Source: Tamlana sp. 2_MG-2023 (lineage in GTDB: Bacteria > Bacteroidota > Bacteroidia > Flavobacteriales > Flavobacteriaceae). From it: 64,000 nt of DNA. This document shows, in pieces, positions 7,964 through 17,031 of the stretch; within the stretch, counting starts at the first letter, position 1; each line of letters starts with the position of its first letter. Location: the NCBI RefSeq assembly GCF_030548465.1, contig NZ_JAUOSF010000002.1, positions 62,001 through 126,000 of the forward strand, written 5' to 3'. Under the pieces are notes generated by a model that was not told where the DNA came from, did not search any database, and saw only the letters and a program-made list of their open reading frames with translations. The position numbers were made by a program, and so were the translations under genes.

Positions 7964-8476
7964 ATGAAAAAATTATTTTTGATTGCAGGATTATTAGGAT
8001 TTAGTCAGTTATACGCTCAGCAAAATGACATAGAAATTACATCAGATAACTCATGGTTAAAAGCAGGTGTAATAGCAGGAGTTCCTGTAGGAGATGCGAG
8101 TGATGTTTCAGATTTCAACTTAGGGTTAAGTCTTCGAGGTCAATATTTATTCACACCGTATGTAGCTGCGGGTGTGGTATCTGGGTATAATCATTTTTTC
8201 GCGAAAGAAGGTATTGATGATTTTGGAGTAGTTCCAGTAGCGGGTTTTTTACGTTACTATTTTGAACCAAGCGGTTTTTTTATTGGTTCAGATCTTGGTT
8301 ATGGTTTTCTAACTAATGTTGATAATAATGATGGTGGTTTATATGTTAATCCGCAAATTGGCTATCACAATAGAGATTGGAATTTTTACGGGTACTATCA
8401 AAATACATTTGCCGAAAATGATTTTGATCTGCAAAGTGTTGGTGTTGGAGTAACCTATAACATTAGATTTAAATAA
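7964..8476 (+). CDS. Small outer-membrane beta-barrel protein
   Basis: This 170-residue protein has a clear signal peptide (MKKLFLIAGLLGFSQLYAQ, cleavage near residue 18). The rest alternates polar and aromatic/hydrophobic residues in short strands and ends in Tyr-Asn-Ile-Arg-Phe-Lys, consistent with an eight-stranded outer-membrane barrel of the OmpA-N/OprF-like type. No OmpA peptidoglycan-binding domain is present. It is a single gene with its own promoter and terminator. The function is unknown. Confidence 0.82.
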   Translation: MKKLFLIAGLLGFSQLYAQQNDIEITSDNSWLKAGVIAGVPVGDASDVSDFNLGLSLRGQYLFTPYVAAGVVSGYNHFFAKEGIDDFGVVPVAGFLRYYFEPSGFFIGSDLGYGFLTNVDNNDGGLYVNPQIGYHNRDWNFYGYYQNTFAENDFDLQSVGVGVTYNIRFK

Positions 8477-8501
8477 TTACACAAAAATCTATTTATACAT
8501 T

Positions 8502-8531
8502 AAAAGGAAGCATATATTGTTTCCTTTTTTT
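8502..8531 (+). terminator. Terminator after the outer-membrane protein gene
   Basis: Perfect 8-bp arms (8502-8509 and 8521-8528) with an 11-base loop lead into a T run. Confidence 0.75.
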
Positions 8532-8539
8532 ATTTGTAT

Positions 8540-8570
8540 TTGTTTTACGCAGGTAAACAAATTACATTTG
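8540..8570 (+). promoter_or_regulatory. Promoter of purC
   Basis: TTG at 8540-8542, a 20-base spacer and TACATTTG at 8563-8570 match the Bacteroidota housekeeping promoter (-33 TTG, -7 TAnnTTTG). The start codon lies 27 bases downstream. Confidence 0.7.
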
Positions 8571-8596
8571 TACTTTAAATATCACATAAAACTTTA

Positions 8597-9544
8597 ATGA
8601 GCACAATTACAGATACTAATTTCAATTTTCCAGGACAAAAAAGTCTTTACAAGGGAAAAGTAAGAGCCGTATACAACATTAACGATGAAGAATTGGTTAT
8701 GGTGGCTACCGACAGGCTTTCTGCATTCGATGTCGTGATGCCAAAAGGCATTCCTTATAAAGGACAAATACTTAATCAAATTGCCACAAAAATGATGGCA
8801 GCAACAGAAGATTTAGTACCAAACTGGTTAACAGCAACACCAGATCCTAACGTGGCTGTAGGGCATTTATGTGAGCCTTTCAAAGTAGAAATGGTAATTC
8901 GTGGCTATATGTCTGGGCACGCAGCTCGTGAATATAAAGCTGGAAAACGTATGCTTTGTGGTGTTCCAATGCCAGAAGGTATGAAGGAAAATGATGCTTT
9001 CCCTGAACCTATAATTACCCCAGCAACAAAAGCTGAAATGGGTGATCATGATGAAGATATTTCAAGAGAGGATATCTTGAAAAAAGGTATTGTTTCAGAG
9101 GCAGATTATATCGTACTTGAAGATTATACGCGTAAATTATTTCAACGCGGTTCAGAAATAGCAGCTTCAAGAGGGTTGATTTTAGTAGATACTAAATATG
9201 AATTCGGAAAAACAAAAGACGGCCAAATTGTTTTAATTGATGAAATACATACGCCTGATTCTTCACGTTATTTCTATGCTGAAGGTTATCAAGAGCGCCA
9301 AGATAAAGGAGAGGCTCAAAAACAGTTAAGTAAAGAGTTTGTGCGCCAATGGTTAATTTCGAATAATTTTCAAGGCTTAGAAGGGCAAACTGTTCCGGTT
9401 ATGAGCGATGAATATATTCAAACTGTTAGCGAGCGTTATATTGAGCTTTACGAAAATATTACAGGTGAAACTTTTGAGAAAGCTGATGTTAGTAATATTG
9501 AGGAACGTATTGAAGCTAATGTTTTAGCTTATTTGAAGAAGTAA
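8597..9544 (+). CDS. purC: Phosphoribosylaminoimidazole-succinocarboxamide synthase
   Basis: This 315-residue protein carries the SAICAR synthetase hallmarks: Tyr-Lys-Gly-Lys-Val-Arg near residue 18, Asp-Arg-Leu-Ser-Ala-Phe-Asp-Val near 39, an Ile-Arg-Gly-Tyr-Met-Ser-Gly-His element, and [14 protein letters not shown]. It ligates aspartate to CAIR in purine biosynthesis. The length matches the longer form of about 300 residues found in Bacteroidota and yeast, as opposed to the E. coli form of about 237. It is a single gene with its own promoter and terminator and no neighbouring purine genes. Confidence 0.97.
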   Translation: MSTITDTNFNFPGQKSLYKGKVRAVYNINDEELVMVATDRLSAFDVVMPKGIPYKGQILNQIATKMMAATEDLVPNWLTATPDPNVAVGHLCEPFKVEMVIRGYMSGHAAREYKAGKRMLCGVPMPEGMKENDAFPEPIITPATKAEMGDHDEDISREDILKKGIVSEADYIVLEDYTRKLFQRGSEIAASRGLILVDTKYEFGKTKDGQIVLIDEIHTPDSSRYFYAEGYQERQDKGEAQKQLSKEFVRQWLISNNFQGLEGQTVPVMSDEYIQTVSERYIELYENITGETFEKADVSNIEERIEANVLAYLKK

Positions 9545-9569
9545 GTAGACTTTGATATAAAAATATATT

Positions 9570-9606
9570 AAAATCTCCGAGAGCTTATGTTCTCGGAGAT
9601 TTTTTT
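9570..9606 (+). terminator. Terminator after purC
   Basis: Perfect 13-bp arms (9570-9582 and 9591-9603) with an eight-base loop continue into T. Confidence 0.9.
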
Positions 9607-9835
9607 GTTTTTATATGTTTCATTTCTATTTGTTTAAAATAGTTATCAACTTAGGGTGTAGTGAAAAAACATAGAAAAATATTAATTGTTTAAAAATGAA
9701 AAGGATATGGGGTATATGACTAGTGTGAAATTTTTTAAATGTAAAATTTTCATAAGTTTTTAAAAAAATCACATTTATAGTGAGTATAATTTAAAGTAGT
9801 AATCTTACATTCGCTGTTTTAAAACCTACTTTATT

Positions 9836-11488
9836 ATGAGAAAAAAATTACTTTATTTAATGACGGCATTATTAGCTTTTAATGCTTTTTCGCAAACTAC
9901 TTATACCTTTAATGGTGATGGTGATTGGACTGATACAGCAAATTGGGATAGCTACCCTGGTTTAACAGTGGCTGCCGATGATATTGTTGAAATTATAGGA
10001 TTATTAACTATTCCAGCATCAACTACAGTGACTAATAATGGAATAATTGAAAGTTATAATACTTTTAGTGGTTCTCCAGATGTAACCATTTTGGGAGTTT
10101 TAGTAAATAATAACACTATAGAATTTAGTAATACAGGTATTATAATTGGTATTGATGGTGCTATTTTGGCCAATGATGGATCAACGATCGATACTTCTAA
10201 CTCCCCTTTGAAGAATAGTGGTGAGGTAACAATATCAGATGGCGCTGTAATGAATATTTCTGGTTTTTCAGAAGCCTTTATAAATGATGTGAATGGAACT
10301 GTTGATAATAAGGGAACTATCGAAATTATCAGTGGAACATTTGAAAATAACTCTACTGAGAATAATTCAATTTTTAACTCAGGAACCTTTAAAAATAGCG
10401 GAGGTAGTTTCGATAATTATGGCCATTTTAATAATACGGATACAGGTATTTTTATAGCAGAACGTTCTTGCGAAAATTTATTAGGAGGAACAATAGATAA
10501 TCATGGAGAACTCACGATTTCAGATTTTTCCGTAACACTTGTTAATAGTGGTACTCTAAATAATTTTAAAACTATTTATATAGAAGATTATAATACACTA
10601 AATATAGCAAGTGATGGTACGTTTATCAATAAAATTACTGGTACCGTAGAGGTGTCTTCTGAAGGTAAAATTTCGAATAATTCATATTCGGTTGAATTTT
10701 TAACTGAAGGAAAAATATTAAACGCAGGAACTATTGATAATAATAATACAGTTACTATTAGTGCAACAGGAGAAATAGAAAATAATGGGGATATAAATAA
10801 TAATTTTGGAGGAGATTTAGAAATTTTTGGAACTCTAAGCGGTATTAATACAGGAGATGCTGGTAGTTTTTCAAATGCAGGTATTTTAGCTCCAGGGAAT
10901 TTAAATGATGCAACAGGGTTCTATAAATTTGATTCCTTTTTTACAAGTTATGTCCAAACGGCTAATGGTTCAATAAATATTGAGTTAGGTGGCACAGTGG
11001 AAGGAGACACTTATGATCAGGTAATAGTTGATGACGATTTGACTTTAGACGGAACACTAAATGTTTCATTGGTAAATGGTTTTGAACCTGCTATAGGTGA
11101 TGTTTTTACGGTCTTAACACAAGGAGGGAATATTTCAGGTACATTTGCAACTGTAAATTTACCAACGCTACCTGCAGGTAAAAAATGGGATGTCGTGACT
11201 TATGACTCTAGCAATGGAGTAAGTCTTACCATACTTGATTCATCATTAGGACTTTCAGAAGCAAATGATGCTTTAACTTTTAATGTTTATCCCAACCCAA
11301 CAGCTAATGAGTTAAATGTTTCAGGACTTTCAACGGTATCGAATGGAACTATTTTTGACTTAAACGGGAGAGCGCTTTTAACAGTTGAGTTATCAGCAAT
11401 AAATTCAAGGATTGATTTAACTAGATTGCCAGCAGGTGTTTATTTGTTAAACATTGATGGTTCATCTCTTAAATTTGTGAAAAATTAA
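9836..11488 (+). CDS. Secreted protein with type IX (type A) C-terminal sorting domain
   Basis: This 550-residue protein has a signal peptide (about 1-19, ending Ala-Phe-Ser-Gln). Its long middle region (about 60-370) is rich in Asn, Gly, Thr and Ser with recurring short Asn-Asn-Gly-x-Ile / Asn-x-Gly-Thr-Phe units, suggesting a right-handed beta-helix or similar repeat fold. The last 75 or so residues form a type A sorting domain: Phe-Asn-Val-Tyr-Pro-Asn-Pro-Thr-x-x-x-Leu-Asn-Val, a Leu-Pro-Ala-Gly-Val-Tyr-Leu-Leu strand and a basic end (Lys-Phe-Val-Lys-Asn). The domain directs export by the type IX system and surface attachment or release. The passenger function, perhaps adhesion, is not known. 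Confidence 0.9.
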   Translation: MRKKLLYLMTALLAFNAFSQTTYTFNGDGDWTDTANWDSYPGLTVAADDIVEIIGLLTIPASTTVTNNGIIESYNTFSGSPDVTILGVLVNNNTIEFSNTGIIIGIDGAILANDGSTIDTSNSPLKNSGEVTISDGAVMNISGFSEAFINDVNGTVDNKGTIEIISGTFENNSTENNSIFNSGTFKNSGGSFDNYGHFNNTDTGIFIAERSCENLLGGTIDNHGELTISDFSVTLVNSGTLNNFKTIYIEDYNTLNIASDGTFINKITGTVEVSSEGKISNNSYSVEFLTEGKILNAGTIDNNNTVTISATGEIENNGDINNNFGGDLEIFGTLSGINTGDAGSFSNAGILAPGNLNDATGFYKFDSFFTSYVQTANGSINIELGGTVEGDTYDQVIVDDDLTLDGTLNVSLVNGFEPAIGDVFTVLTQGGNISGTFATVNLPTLPAGKKWDVVTYDSSNGVSLTILDSSLGLSEANDALTFNVYPNPTANELNVSGLSTVSNGTIFDLNGRALLTVELSAINSRIDLTRLPAGVYLLNIDGSSLKFVKN

Positions 11489-11552
11489 ATTAACAATTAA
11501 ATCTGAAATTTTTAAGATTTCATTTTAATTAAAATAGAATTATATAATACTT

Positions 11553-11590
11553 AAAAAATCTCCATAGGTTATTCCTGCGGAGATTTTTTT
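11553..11590 (+). terminator. Terminator after the sorting-domain protein gene
   Basis: Perfect 11-bp arms (11553-11563 and 11579-11589) lead into T. Read in the other direction the A run would also serve minus-strand transcripts. Confidence 0.8.
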
Positions 11591-11830
11591 GTTTTATTGA
11601 AGTTTTTAGTCTTCTGTTCAAAGTTTCAGGTTACCGTTCCTCAGAAAGGAAGAGTTTTGTTCCATTCGAGTTTTTTGTTTCAATAACGTATACACAATTT
11701 AACGAATTAACGATTAAACAAATAAGCAAGCCTTCAAATAATCAATATTCAATTTTTCAGTCTCCTATCCTCGGGCATCTGTCTTCGGTCAATTTTATCA
11801 ACCTTCAAGTAGCATCTCACTCATCCGTTT

Positions 11831-11877
11831 TAACGTCGGTTACACAGTTCAACGAATAAATAAATAAACATTTCAAA
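11831..11877. repeat. Intergenic block shared with 42175-42203
   Basis: The core AACGTCGGTTACAC is followed by CGAATAAA and ACATTTC, and the same elements occur in the same order near 42.2 kb with shorter spacing. Both copies are intergenic. Confidence 0.5.
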
Positions 11878-11880
11878 AAG

Positions 11881-12678
11881 CTAAAAGTGATATTGAACAA
11901 TACGGTCGTTTAGAGGTTGTTCATTCCTGTAATTGTTAATTGGCATATTCTCTTTAAGTATTAAAACTTCTTCAACCGATAATATTACAGGTTCTTTAAA
12001 AACCACCCAATTGATACTTTCTGTGCAAGGAGGTGTGGTAAATGAGCCACCATAAGTATAATATTCCTTGTTTTTAAGGAAAAAGCTAGACAGGTCTACG
12101 CTTTCATGAATCTCTTTTTTAGCGCCTGTTTCTAGAGGTAAGAAGCTTTCGAAAAACTCAAACAACTGACTTTCTTTACCTTCTTTCCCTAAAATAGCTA
12201 AAACAGTCACTTTTCCAGATTTACTGGTGTGTACTAAGTGTATTTCAATAGGATAAATGATACCGTCTATTTTATGTTCGGAAGGTTCATGGAAATGAAT
12301 TTGTTTCAAACAATAACGCTCGTTCTTATAATCAATATAATCTCCAGCTTCAAAGTCAAACTGAATAGAATGCCCGTTATTTTCAACATCATTAATAATT
12401 GTATTAGGAGAGTATTCAAAATTGAGTTCATTTTCAACATGAACGGAATCGGCTTTTACATGGATAATATTTATTGGAGATTGGTAGTTTCCGTTACAAT
12501 CGGAATGTGTTTCAATTTCAGCCCAGTGCTCGGGAGCTGTTTCTCCGTGATAACTCCAATGCTTTTTGGTTTCATGATGTTGTGCTAATAATGTTGCTGA
12601 TTGCTTCTCTGTTTGGTTACAAGAAAATGTAACTAGGGTAATAATAGTTAATAGGATACTGAGTGGTTTAGTTTGCAT
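11881..12678 (-). CDS. Alpha-class carbonic anhydrase (lipoprotein)
   Basis: This 265-residue protein has a lipoprotein signal (lipobox ending Thr-Phe-Ser-Cys20), so it should be anchored in the envelope. It contains Trp-Ser-Tyr-x-Gly near the mature start, Gln-Ser-Pro-Ile-Asn-Ile, the zinc-binding His-Phe-His with nearby Ser-Glu-His, a Glu-Ile-His-Leu-Val-His element, and Phe-Thr-Thr-Pro-Pro-Cys-Thr-Glu. This is the full alpha-carbonic anhydrase signature. It interconverts carbon dioxide and bicarbonate in the periplasm or at the surface. It is a single gene with a possible -7 element 32 bases upstream. Confidence 0.95.
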   Translation of the reverse strand: MQTKPLSILLTIITLVTFSCNQTEKQSATLLAQHHETKKHWSYHGETAPEHWAEIETHSDCNGNYQSPINIIHVKADSVHVENELNFEYSPNTIINDVENNGHSIQFDFEAGDYIDYKNERYCLKQIHFHEPSEHKIDGIIYPIEIHLVHTSKSGKVTVLAILGKEGKESQLFEFFESFLPLETGAKKEIHESVDLSSFFLKNKEYYTYGGSFTTPPCTESINWVVFKEPVILSVEEVLILKENMPINNYRNEQPLNDRIVQYHF

Positions 12679-12693
12679 AACTGATTCTTATTA

Positions 12694-12717
12694 AATTTGA
12701 TTTTGGAATCAAAATTA
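12694..12717 (-). promoter_or_regulatory. Possible -7 element and dyad before the carbonic anhydrase gene
   Basis: On the minus strand TAATTTTG (12710-12717) matches TAnnTTTG. It overlaps an imperfect dyad (arms 12694-12702 and 12707-12716), which could be an operator. No TTG was found at the right distance. Confidence 0.35.
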
Positions 12718-12844
12718 AGTTCTAAGCACCCAGTTAAAACTGACTTTTGTTAGGTTCGGCTATAGTACACCATAAAAGTTATTAACTATAACGTTTTATA
12801 TTAAAATCTAAAGGTTTGCAATAGATGAAGTAAGATATGCTATT

Positions 12845-13957
12845 TTAATTTTTTAGTTTATCGGTCGTTTTTCTCACCAATTTATAAACGAAAGCATTTG
12901 GTTTAGCATAATGAAAAGAAATAAAACAAACCACAACCATAAAGAGCAGCGCACCTATAATAGCTTCAGTAGGATTTAATGATTGGTTTAAATAACGTTT
13001 TAATCCGTAGCCAGTAAAACTTCCGTAAAGCAAAATAAAGTGAATGACATAAATCGATAAGGTTTTTTCGCCAATTTTAGAAATGATAGACTGTTTCAGT
13101 AAAGGTTCTAAACTGTAAAAGATGCTGAATATAATGAGCACATCACCAAGCCTGCCAAAAAGGTAATTGAAATTAGCACAGCGTTCTAAAAGGGTAATCC
13201 CAGTAAGGTCATATAAGCGTAGTAAAAATGAAGTTGAACCAAAAACAAGAAAGATTCCTGTGGTTAAAAAGGCAAATATTGTTAACTGTCTGAAACGTTT
13301 TTTGTGCAGATGTCTAAAAAATATAGTAGATAAGAAAGCTCCAAATGCCGAATAGCCAAACCATGGTAAAATAGTAAAAACAGAACCATTGCTTTTCGTC
13401 ATGTAATTCGCGAAAAATCGTGGCACGTTTTCTAAGGTAAGCTCTCTATATAAAGGTTCAGAAATAAAAATGGCACATCCAATTACAAATAAAACAATGG
13501 AGAAAATGTAACTGTGTTTTTTTAAAATAACATGGAGTCCTACAAGTAGGATTAATGATAAGCCAATGCACTGCAAAACGTCTATCACCAAAAAGTAAGG
13601 ATTAAAATAGCCTTTAAACCAGCTAAAAATATTTGCTCTTAAGCTATAACCTATGAAAATGAGTAGTAAACCGCGGAAAACACCTTTTTTTATTCGTGGT
13701 CTATCGTTACCTTTAGCATAGGCCCGCAACATTAAATAAGTGAAAACCAAACCAGATATAGTAAAAAACATGGGGGCCGTAACACCTCTAAAATAACTCC
13801 AAATATTATAAAAAATATTGTTAGAATCTCTATAAATGGGGTCAAGAAGTGTGTCTATAAAATGCCCTTGTAGCATCATTAGAATAGCAAAAGCTCTAAC
13901 GGCATCAATAAAGTACAGACGATTAGTTTGCAATAGATTTTGGTTTGGTTGGCGCAA
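12845..13957 (-). CDS. DUF1624/heparan-alpha-glucosaminide N-acetyltransferase-like membrane protein
   Basis: This 370-residue protein has about ten membrane helices. The N-terminal motif Tyr-Phe-Ile-Asp-Ala-Val-Arg-Ala-Phe-Ala-Ile-Leu-Met-Met-Leu-Gln-Gly-His is typical of the DUF1624/YeiB/HGSNAT acyltransferase superfamily. It probably transfers acyl groups across the inner membrane to an unknown acceptor. The frame has no ATG near the start, so a TTG at 13957 or 13933 must be used. It is divergent from acs, with a strong palindrome in the gap. A distantly similar protein is found at 59.2-60.3 kb. Confidence 0.8.
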   Translation of the reverse strand: MRQPNQNLLQTNRLYFIDAVRAFAILMMLQGHFIDTLLDPIYRDSNNIFYNIWSYFRGVTAPMFFTISGLVFTYLMLRAYAKGNDRPRIKKGVFRGLLLIFIGYSLRANIFSWFKGYFNPYFLVIDVLQCIGLSLILLVGLHVILKKHSYIFSIVLFVIGCAIFISEPLYRELTLENVPRFFANYMTKSNGSVFTILPWFGYSAFGAFLSTIFFRHLHKKRFRQLTIFAFLTTGIFLVFGSTSFLLRLYDLTGITLLERCANFNYLFGRLGDVLIIFSIFYSLEPLLKQSIISKIGEKTLSIYVIHFILLYGSFTGYGLKRYLNQSLNPTEAIIGALLFMVVVCFISFHYAKPNAFVYKLVRKTTDKLKN

Positions 13958-14029
13958 AGATACTTTAAAAATTAAATCTCAATTACGGTCTCGGGAGTTA
14001 TATGTGCTTCAAAAGCATAAACGATAGTG

Positions 14030-14056
14030 TCAAGTCCGCTTTAGTAGCGGACTTGA
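14030..14056. repeat. Perfect 11-bp inverted repeat in the divergent gap before acs
   Basis: Arms at 14030-14040 and 14046-14056 are exact reverse complements with a 5-base loop and are GC-richer than the surroundings. No T tract follows on either strand, so it does not look like a terminator. It lies between two divergent starts. Confidence 0.7.
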
Positions 14057-14220
14057 TTTCATAAAATTGTGTTGCATTCATCATAAAACTGTTAAAGTTC
14101 ATCTACAGATGTGTGTAATCTGTAGAAAAAACTTAGAGAAACGATTTTAAATTTATAATTTAGGAATCGCTTAAAATTTGATGAATTTGAGTGCAACTAA
14201 ACCAAAACGAATAACGACGT

Positions 14221-16128
14221 ATGAGTAATTATCACATAAAACATTTAGAAGAGTATTATCAAGTTTACAGAAAATCTATTAGAGAACCAGAGAATTTTTG
14301 GGAAGAAGTTGCTGAAGAGCACTTCATGTGGCGCAAAAAATGGGATACCGTTTTAAGTTGGGACTTTAGCAAACCTGAAATTAAGTGGTTTGAAGGGGCG
14401 CAACTTAATATTACAGAAAATTGTATTGATAGACATCTATCAACAAGAGGAGATAAAACGGCGATTTTATTTGAACCCAATAATCCAGATGATCCAGCAG
14501 AACATATTTCATATAAGCAACTTTACGCTCGGGTTAATAAGTTTGCTAATGTTTTAAAATCTAAAGGCATTAAAAAAGGAGATCGGGTTTGTATTTATTT
14601 ACCAATGATTCCTGAATTGGCCATTTCTGTATTGGCTTGTGCACGAATAGGCGCAATTCATTCAGTGGTTTTTGCTGGGTTTTCATCTACGGCACTTTCA
14701 ACTCGAATTAATGATAGTGACTGTAAAATGTTGATTACTAGTGATGGTTCTTACCGTGGTTCAAAAACCATCGATTTAAAAGGAATTGTTGATGATGCTC
14801 TGGAGGATTGCCCTGGTATTGAATCTGTTTTAGTGGCAAAACGTATTCATTCTGATATCGCGATGAAAGGTGGCCGTGATGTATGGTTACAACCACTTTT
14901 AGATGAAGCTTCAGACGATTGTAAAGCTGAAATTATGAATTCTGAGGATCCTCTGTTTATTTTATATACATCAGGTTCTACCGGAAAACCAAAAGGTATG
15001 GTTCATACTACAGGTGGCTATATGGTTTATACGGCATACACCTTCAAAAATGTATTTCAGTATAGAGAAAATGATGTGTATTGGTGTACTGCTGATATCG
15101 GTTGGATTACTGGTCACAGTTACATTGTTTACGGGCCATTGGCTAATGGAGCAACTTCGGTAATGTTTGAAGGGGTGCCTAGTTATCCAGATTTCGGACG
15201 CTTTTGGGAGATTGTAGAAAAGCATAAAGTGACTCAGTTTTATACAGCGCCTACTGCAATACGCGCTTTAGCAAAGGAAGGTGTAGACTTAATAGAAAAA
15301 CGTGATTTATCTTCTTTAAAAGTATTAGGTTCTGTAGGAGAGCCTATCAATGAAGAGGCTTGGCACTGGTATAATGATAATGTTGGGAAAAAGAATAGTC
15401 CGATTGTAGATACTTGGTGGCAAACTGAAACCGGGGGGATTATGATTTCTCCAATTCCTTTTGTAACCCCAACAAAACCAACTTACGCAACCTTGCCGTT
15501 TATAGGCATCCAGCCAGCACTTATGGATGAAACAGGTGAAGAGTTAAAAGGTAATCAGGTTGAAGGCCGTTTATGTATTAAATTTCCATGGCCAAGTATG
15601 GCAAGAACCATTTGGAAAAACCATGAACGCTATAAAGAAACGTATTTTTCAGCTTATGAGAATAAATACTTCACTGGAGATGGTGCATTACGAGACGAAG
15701 TAGGCTACTACCGAATTACAGGACGTGTAGATGATGTTATTATTGTTTCTGGACACAACTTAGGAACAGCACCAATTGAAGATGCTATAAATGAACACCC
15801 AGCAGTATCAGAATCTGCAGTTGTTGGATTCCCACATGATATTAAAGGAAATGCACTTTACGGTTACGTGATTTTAAAAGATACGGGTGAAAGTAGAGAC
15901 CAAAACAATGTTCGAAAAGAGATCAATCAAATGATTACAGAGCATATTGGTCCGATTGCGAAGTTGGATAAAATACAGTTTACCGTAGGTTTACCTAAAA
16001 CACGTTCAGGAAAAATTATGCGACGTATTTTACGTAAAATAGCATGTAAAGATATTAGTAACTTAGGAGATACAAGTACCTTGTTAAATCCGGAAGTAGT
16101 TCAAGAAATTATAGATAATGCGCTTTAA
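14221..16128 (+). CDS. acs: Acetyl-CoA synthetase (AMP-forming)
   Basis: This 635-residue protein has the AMP-forming ligase motifs: Tyr-Thr-Ser-Gly-Ser-Thr-Gly-Lys-Pro-Lys-Gly (P-loop), Asp-Thr-Trp-Trp-Gln-Thr-Glu-Thr-Gly, Thr-Gly-Asp and the C-terminal Pro-Lys-Thr-Arg-Ser-Gly-Lys-Ile-Met-Arg-Arg that bears the acetylatable lysine. The Trp-Trp-Gln-Thr-Glu stretch is typical of acetate specificity. It activates acetate to acetyl-CoA. It starts at an ATG following a 260-base divergent gap and ends in a strong terminator. It faces the DUF294/exonuclease genes, which in other bacteria often sit near acs. Confidence 0.96.
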   Translation: MSNYHIKHLEEYYQVYRKSIREPENFWEEVAEEHFMWRKKWDTVLSWDFSKPEIKWFEGAQLNITENCIDRHLSTRGDKTAILFEPNNPDDPAEHISYKQLYARVNKFANVLKSKGIKKGDRVCIYLPMIPELAISVLACARIGAIHSVVFAGFSSTALSTRINDSDCKMLITSDGSYRGSKTIDLKGIVDDALEDCPGIESVLVAKRIHSDIAMKGGRDVWLQPLLDEASDDCKAEIMNSEDPLFILYTSGSTGKPKGMVHTTGGYMVYTAYTFKNVFQYRENDVYWCTADIGWITGHSYIVYGPLANGATSVMFEGVPSYPDFGRFWEIVEKHKVTQFYTAPTAIRALAKEGVDLIEKRDLSSLKVLGSVGEPINEEAWHWYNDNVGKKNSPIVDTWWQTETGGIMISPIPFVTPTKPTYATLPFIGIQPALMDETGEELKGNQVEGRLCIKFPWPSMARTIWKNHERYKETYFSAYENKYFTGDGALRDEVGYYRITGRVDDVIIVSGHNLGTAPIEDAINEHPAVSESAVVGFPHDIKGNALYGYVILKDTGESRDQNNVRKEINQMITEHIGPIAKLDKIQFTVGLPKTRSGKIMRRILRKIACKDISNLGDTSTLLNPEVVQEIIDNAL

Positions 16129-16155
16129 TTAAACGGAGTGCTTATTTATAGAGAG

Positions 16156-16194
16156 GCTGTATCAAAAGGTTATTTTTGATACAGCTTTTTTTTT
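16156..16194 (+). terminator. Terminator after acs
   Basis: Perfect 12-bp arms (16156-16167 and 16174-16185) are followed by nine T. Confidence 0.92.
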
Positions 16195-16364
16195 AAAACT
16201 GATTCTAACTAGGTATTAGTTTTGATATTGAAATTTGAATGTACGAGGAGTTGCATTATTTTTAGTTCGAGCGCTTTTCTAGTCAACACACCAATCTCGA
16301 CTACGCCTGTCTGTCGATAGCTAGAATCGATTTGACATGCCATTGTAAAGTTTAAAGTGAAGGC

Positions 16365-17030
16365 CTATTTAGGAAGCAAATAACCCCAGTTAAGATGTTT
16401 TCTTTTGTCCAAACGAGAAAGGGTTTTTAAAAAAATTAAGGCAGTAATAAGCGCATCGCCTGTAGCGGTGTGCCTGTCTACTAAAGGAACATTGAGTTCT
16501 TTCGCAAGCTCATCCAAAGTGAATGGTTGGTCTTCATCCTTATAAATGAGGTGAACGGATTTTTTAAATAGATGACCAGTATCAATGAATTTGTTTTTCA
16601 ATTTGCCTAAACCATGTCTTTCCAACATTTTATTAATCATGTTCCGATCAAAATTTGCATGATGGGCTATCAAAACATCACTTTTTATATAAGCTAAAAA
16701 TGACTTGATCGCCTCTAGCTCTGTTTGCTTCTCAACTTTACTGTTTTTTAAAAGACCATGAATTTTAACAGATTCTGCTTTAAAAACATCTTGTTTAATG
16801 TATAGTTCAAGAGATTTACTGACTTCAATTTTTTTGTCTATAAAGGAAACAGCTCCAATAGATAAAACGCGGTCTTCATTAAAATCAAAACCTGTAGTTT
16901 CAGTATCAAAAGCAACGAATCTTGTCGATTGGATGTTCTTATTCATTTTACCTTTGAAACCTTCAAGGTATTCTAACCAAAAATCAGGGTGGTCACTTTT
17001 TTTATCTAAAAACCAACTGAACAACTTCAT
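16365..17030 (-). CDS. DnaQ-like 3'-5' exonuclease
   Basis: This 221-residue DEDDh exonuclease has Exo I Phe-Asp-Thr-Glu-Thr-Thr-Gly (about 41-47), Exo II Ala-His-His-Ala-Asn-Phe-Asp, and Exo III Arg-His-Thr-Ala-Thr-Gly-Asp-Ala. It is close to polymerase III epsilon-type domains but has about 35 extra N-terminal residues. Its start codon follows the DUF294 stop by one base, so the two are co-translated. A stand-alone DnaQ-like protein paired with a cNMP/CBS/DUF294 protein recurs in bacteria. Its substrate is not evident. Confidence 0.9.
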   Translation of the reverse strand: MKLFSWFLDKKSDHPDFWLEYLEGFKGKMNKNIQSTRFVAFDTETTGFDFNEDRVLSIGAVSFIDKKIEVSKSLELYIKQDVFKAESVKIHGLLKNSKVEKQTELEAIKSFLAYIKSDVLIAHHANFDRNMINKMLERHGLGKLKNKFIDTGHLFKKSVHLIYKDEDQPFTLDELAKELNVPLVDRHTATGDALITALIFLKTLSRLDKRKHLNWGYLLPK

Positions 17031-17031
17031 A

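Larger units (their letters stand above)
11489..11880. other. 392-base intergenic stretch without a gene
   Basis: It begins with the terminator at 11553-11590. The remaining 290 or so bases are AT-rich and have stops in all frames. Near its end it carries a block (about 11821-11877) also found at 42165-42203. I see no RNA gene or promoter. Confidence 0.6.

Noticed and set aside
16255-16345. GC-richer stretch between acs and the exonuclease gene as an RNA gene
   Set aside because: No tRNA-like arms, stable stem or promoter could be found.
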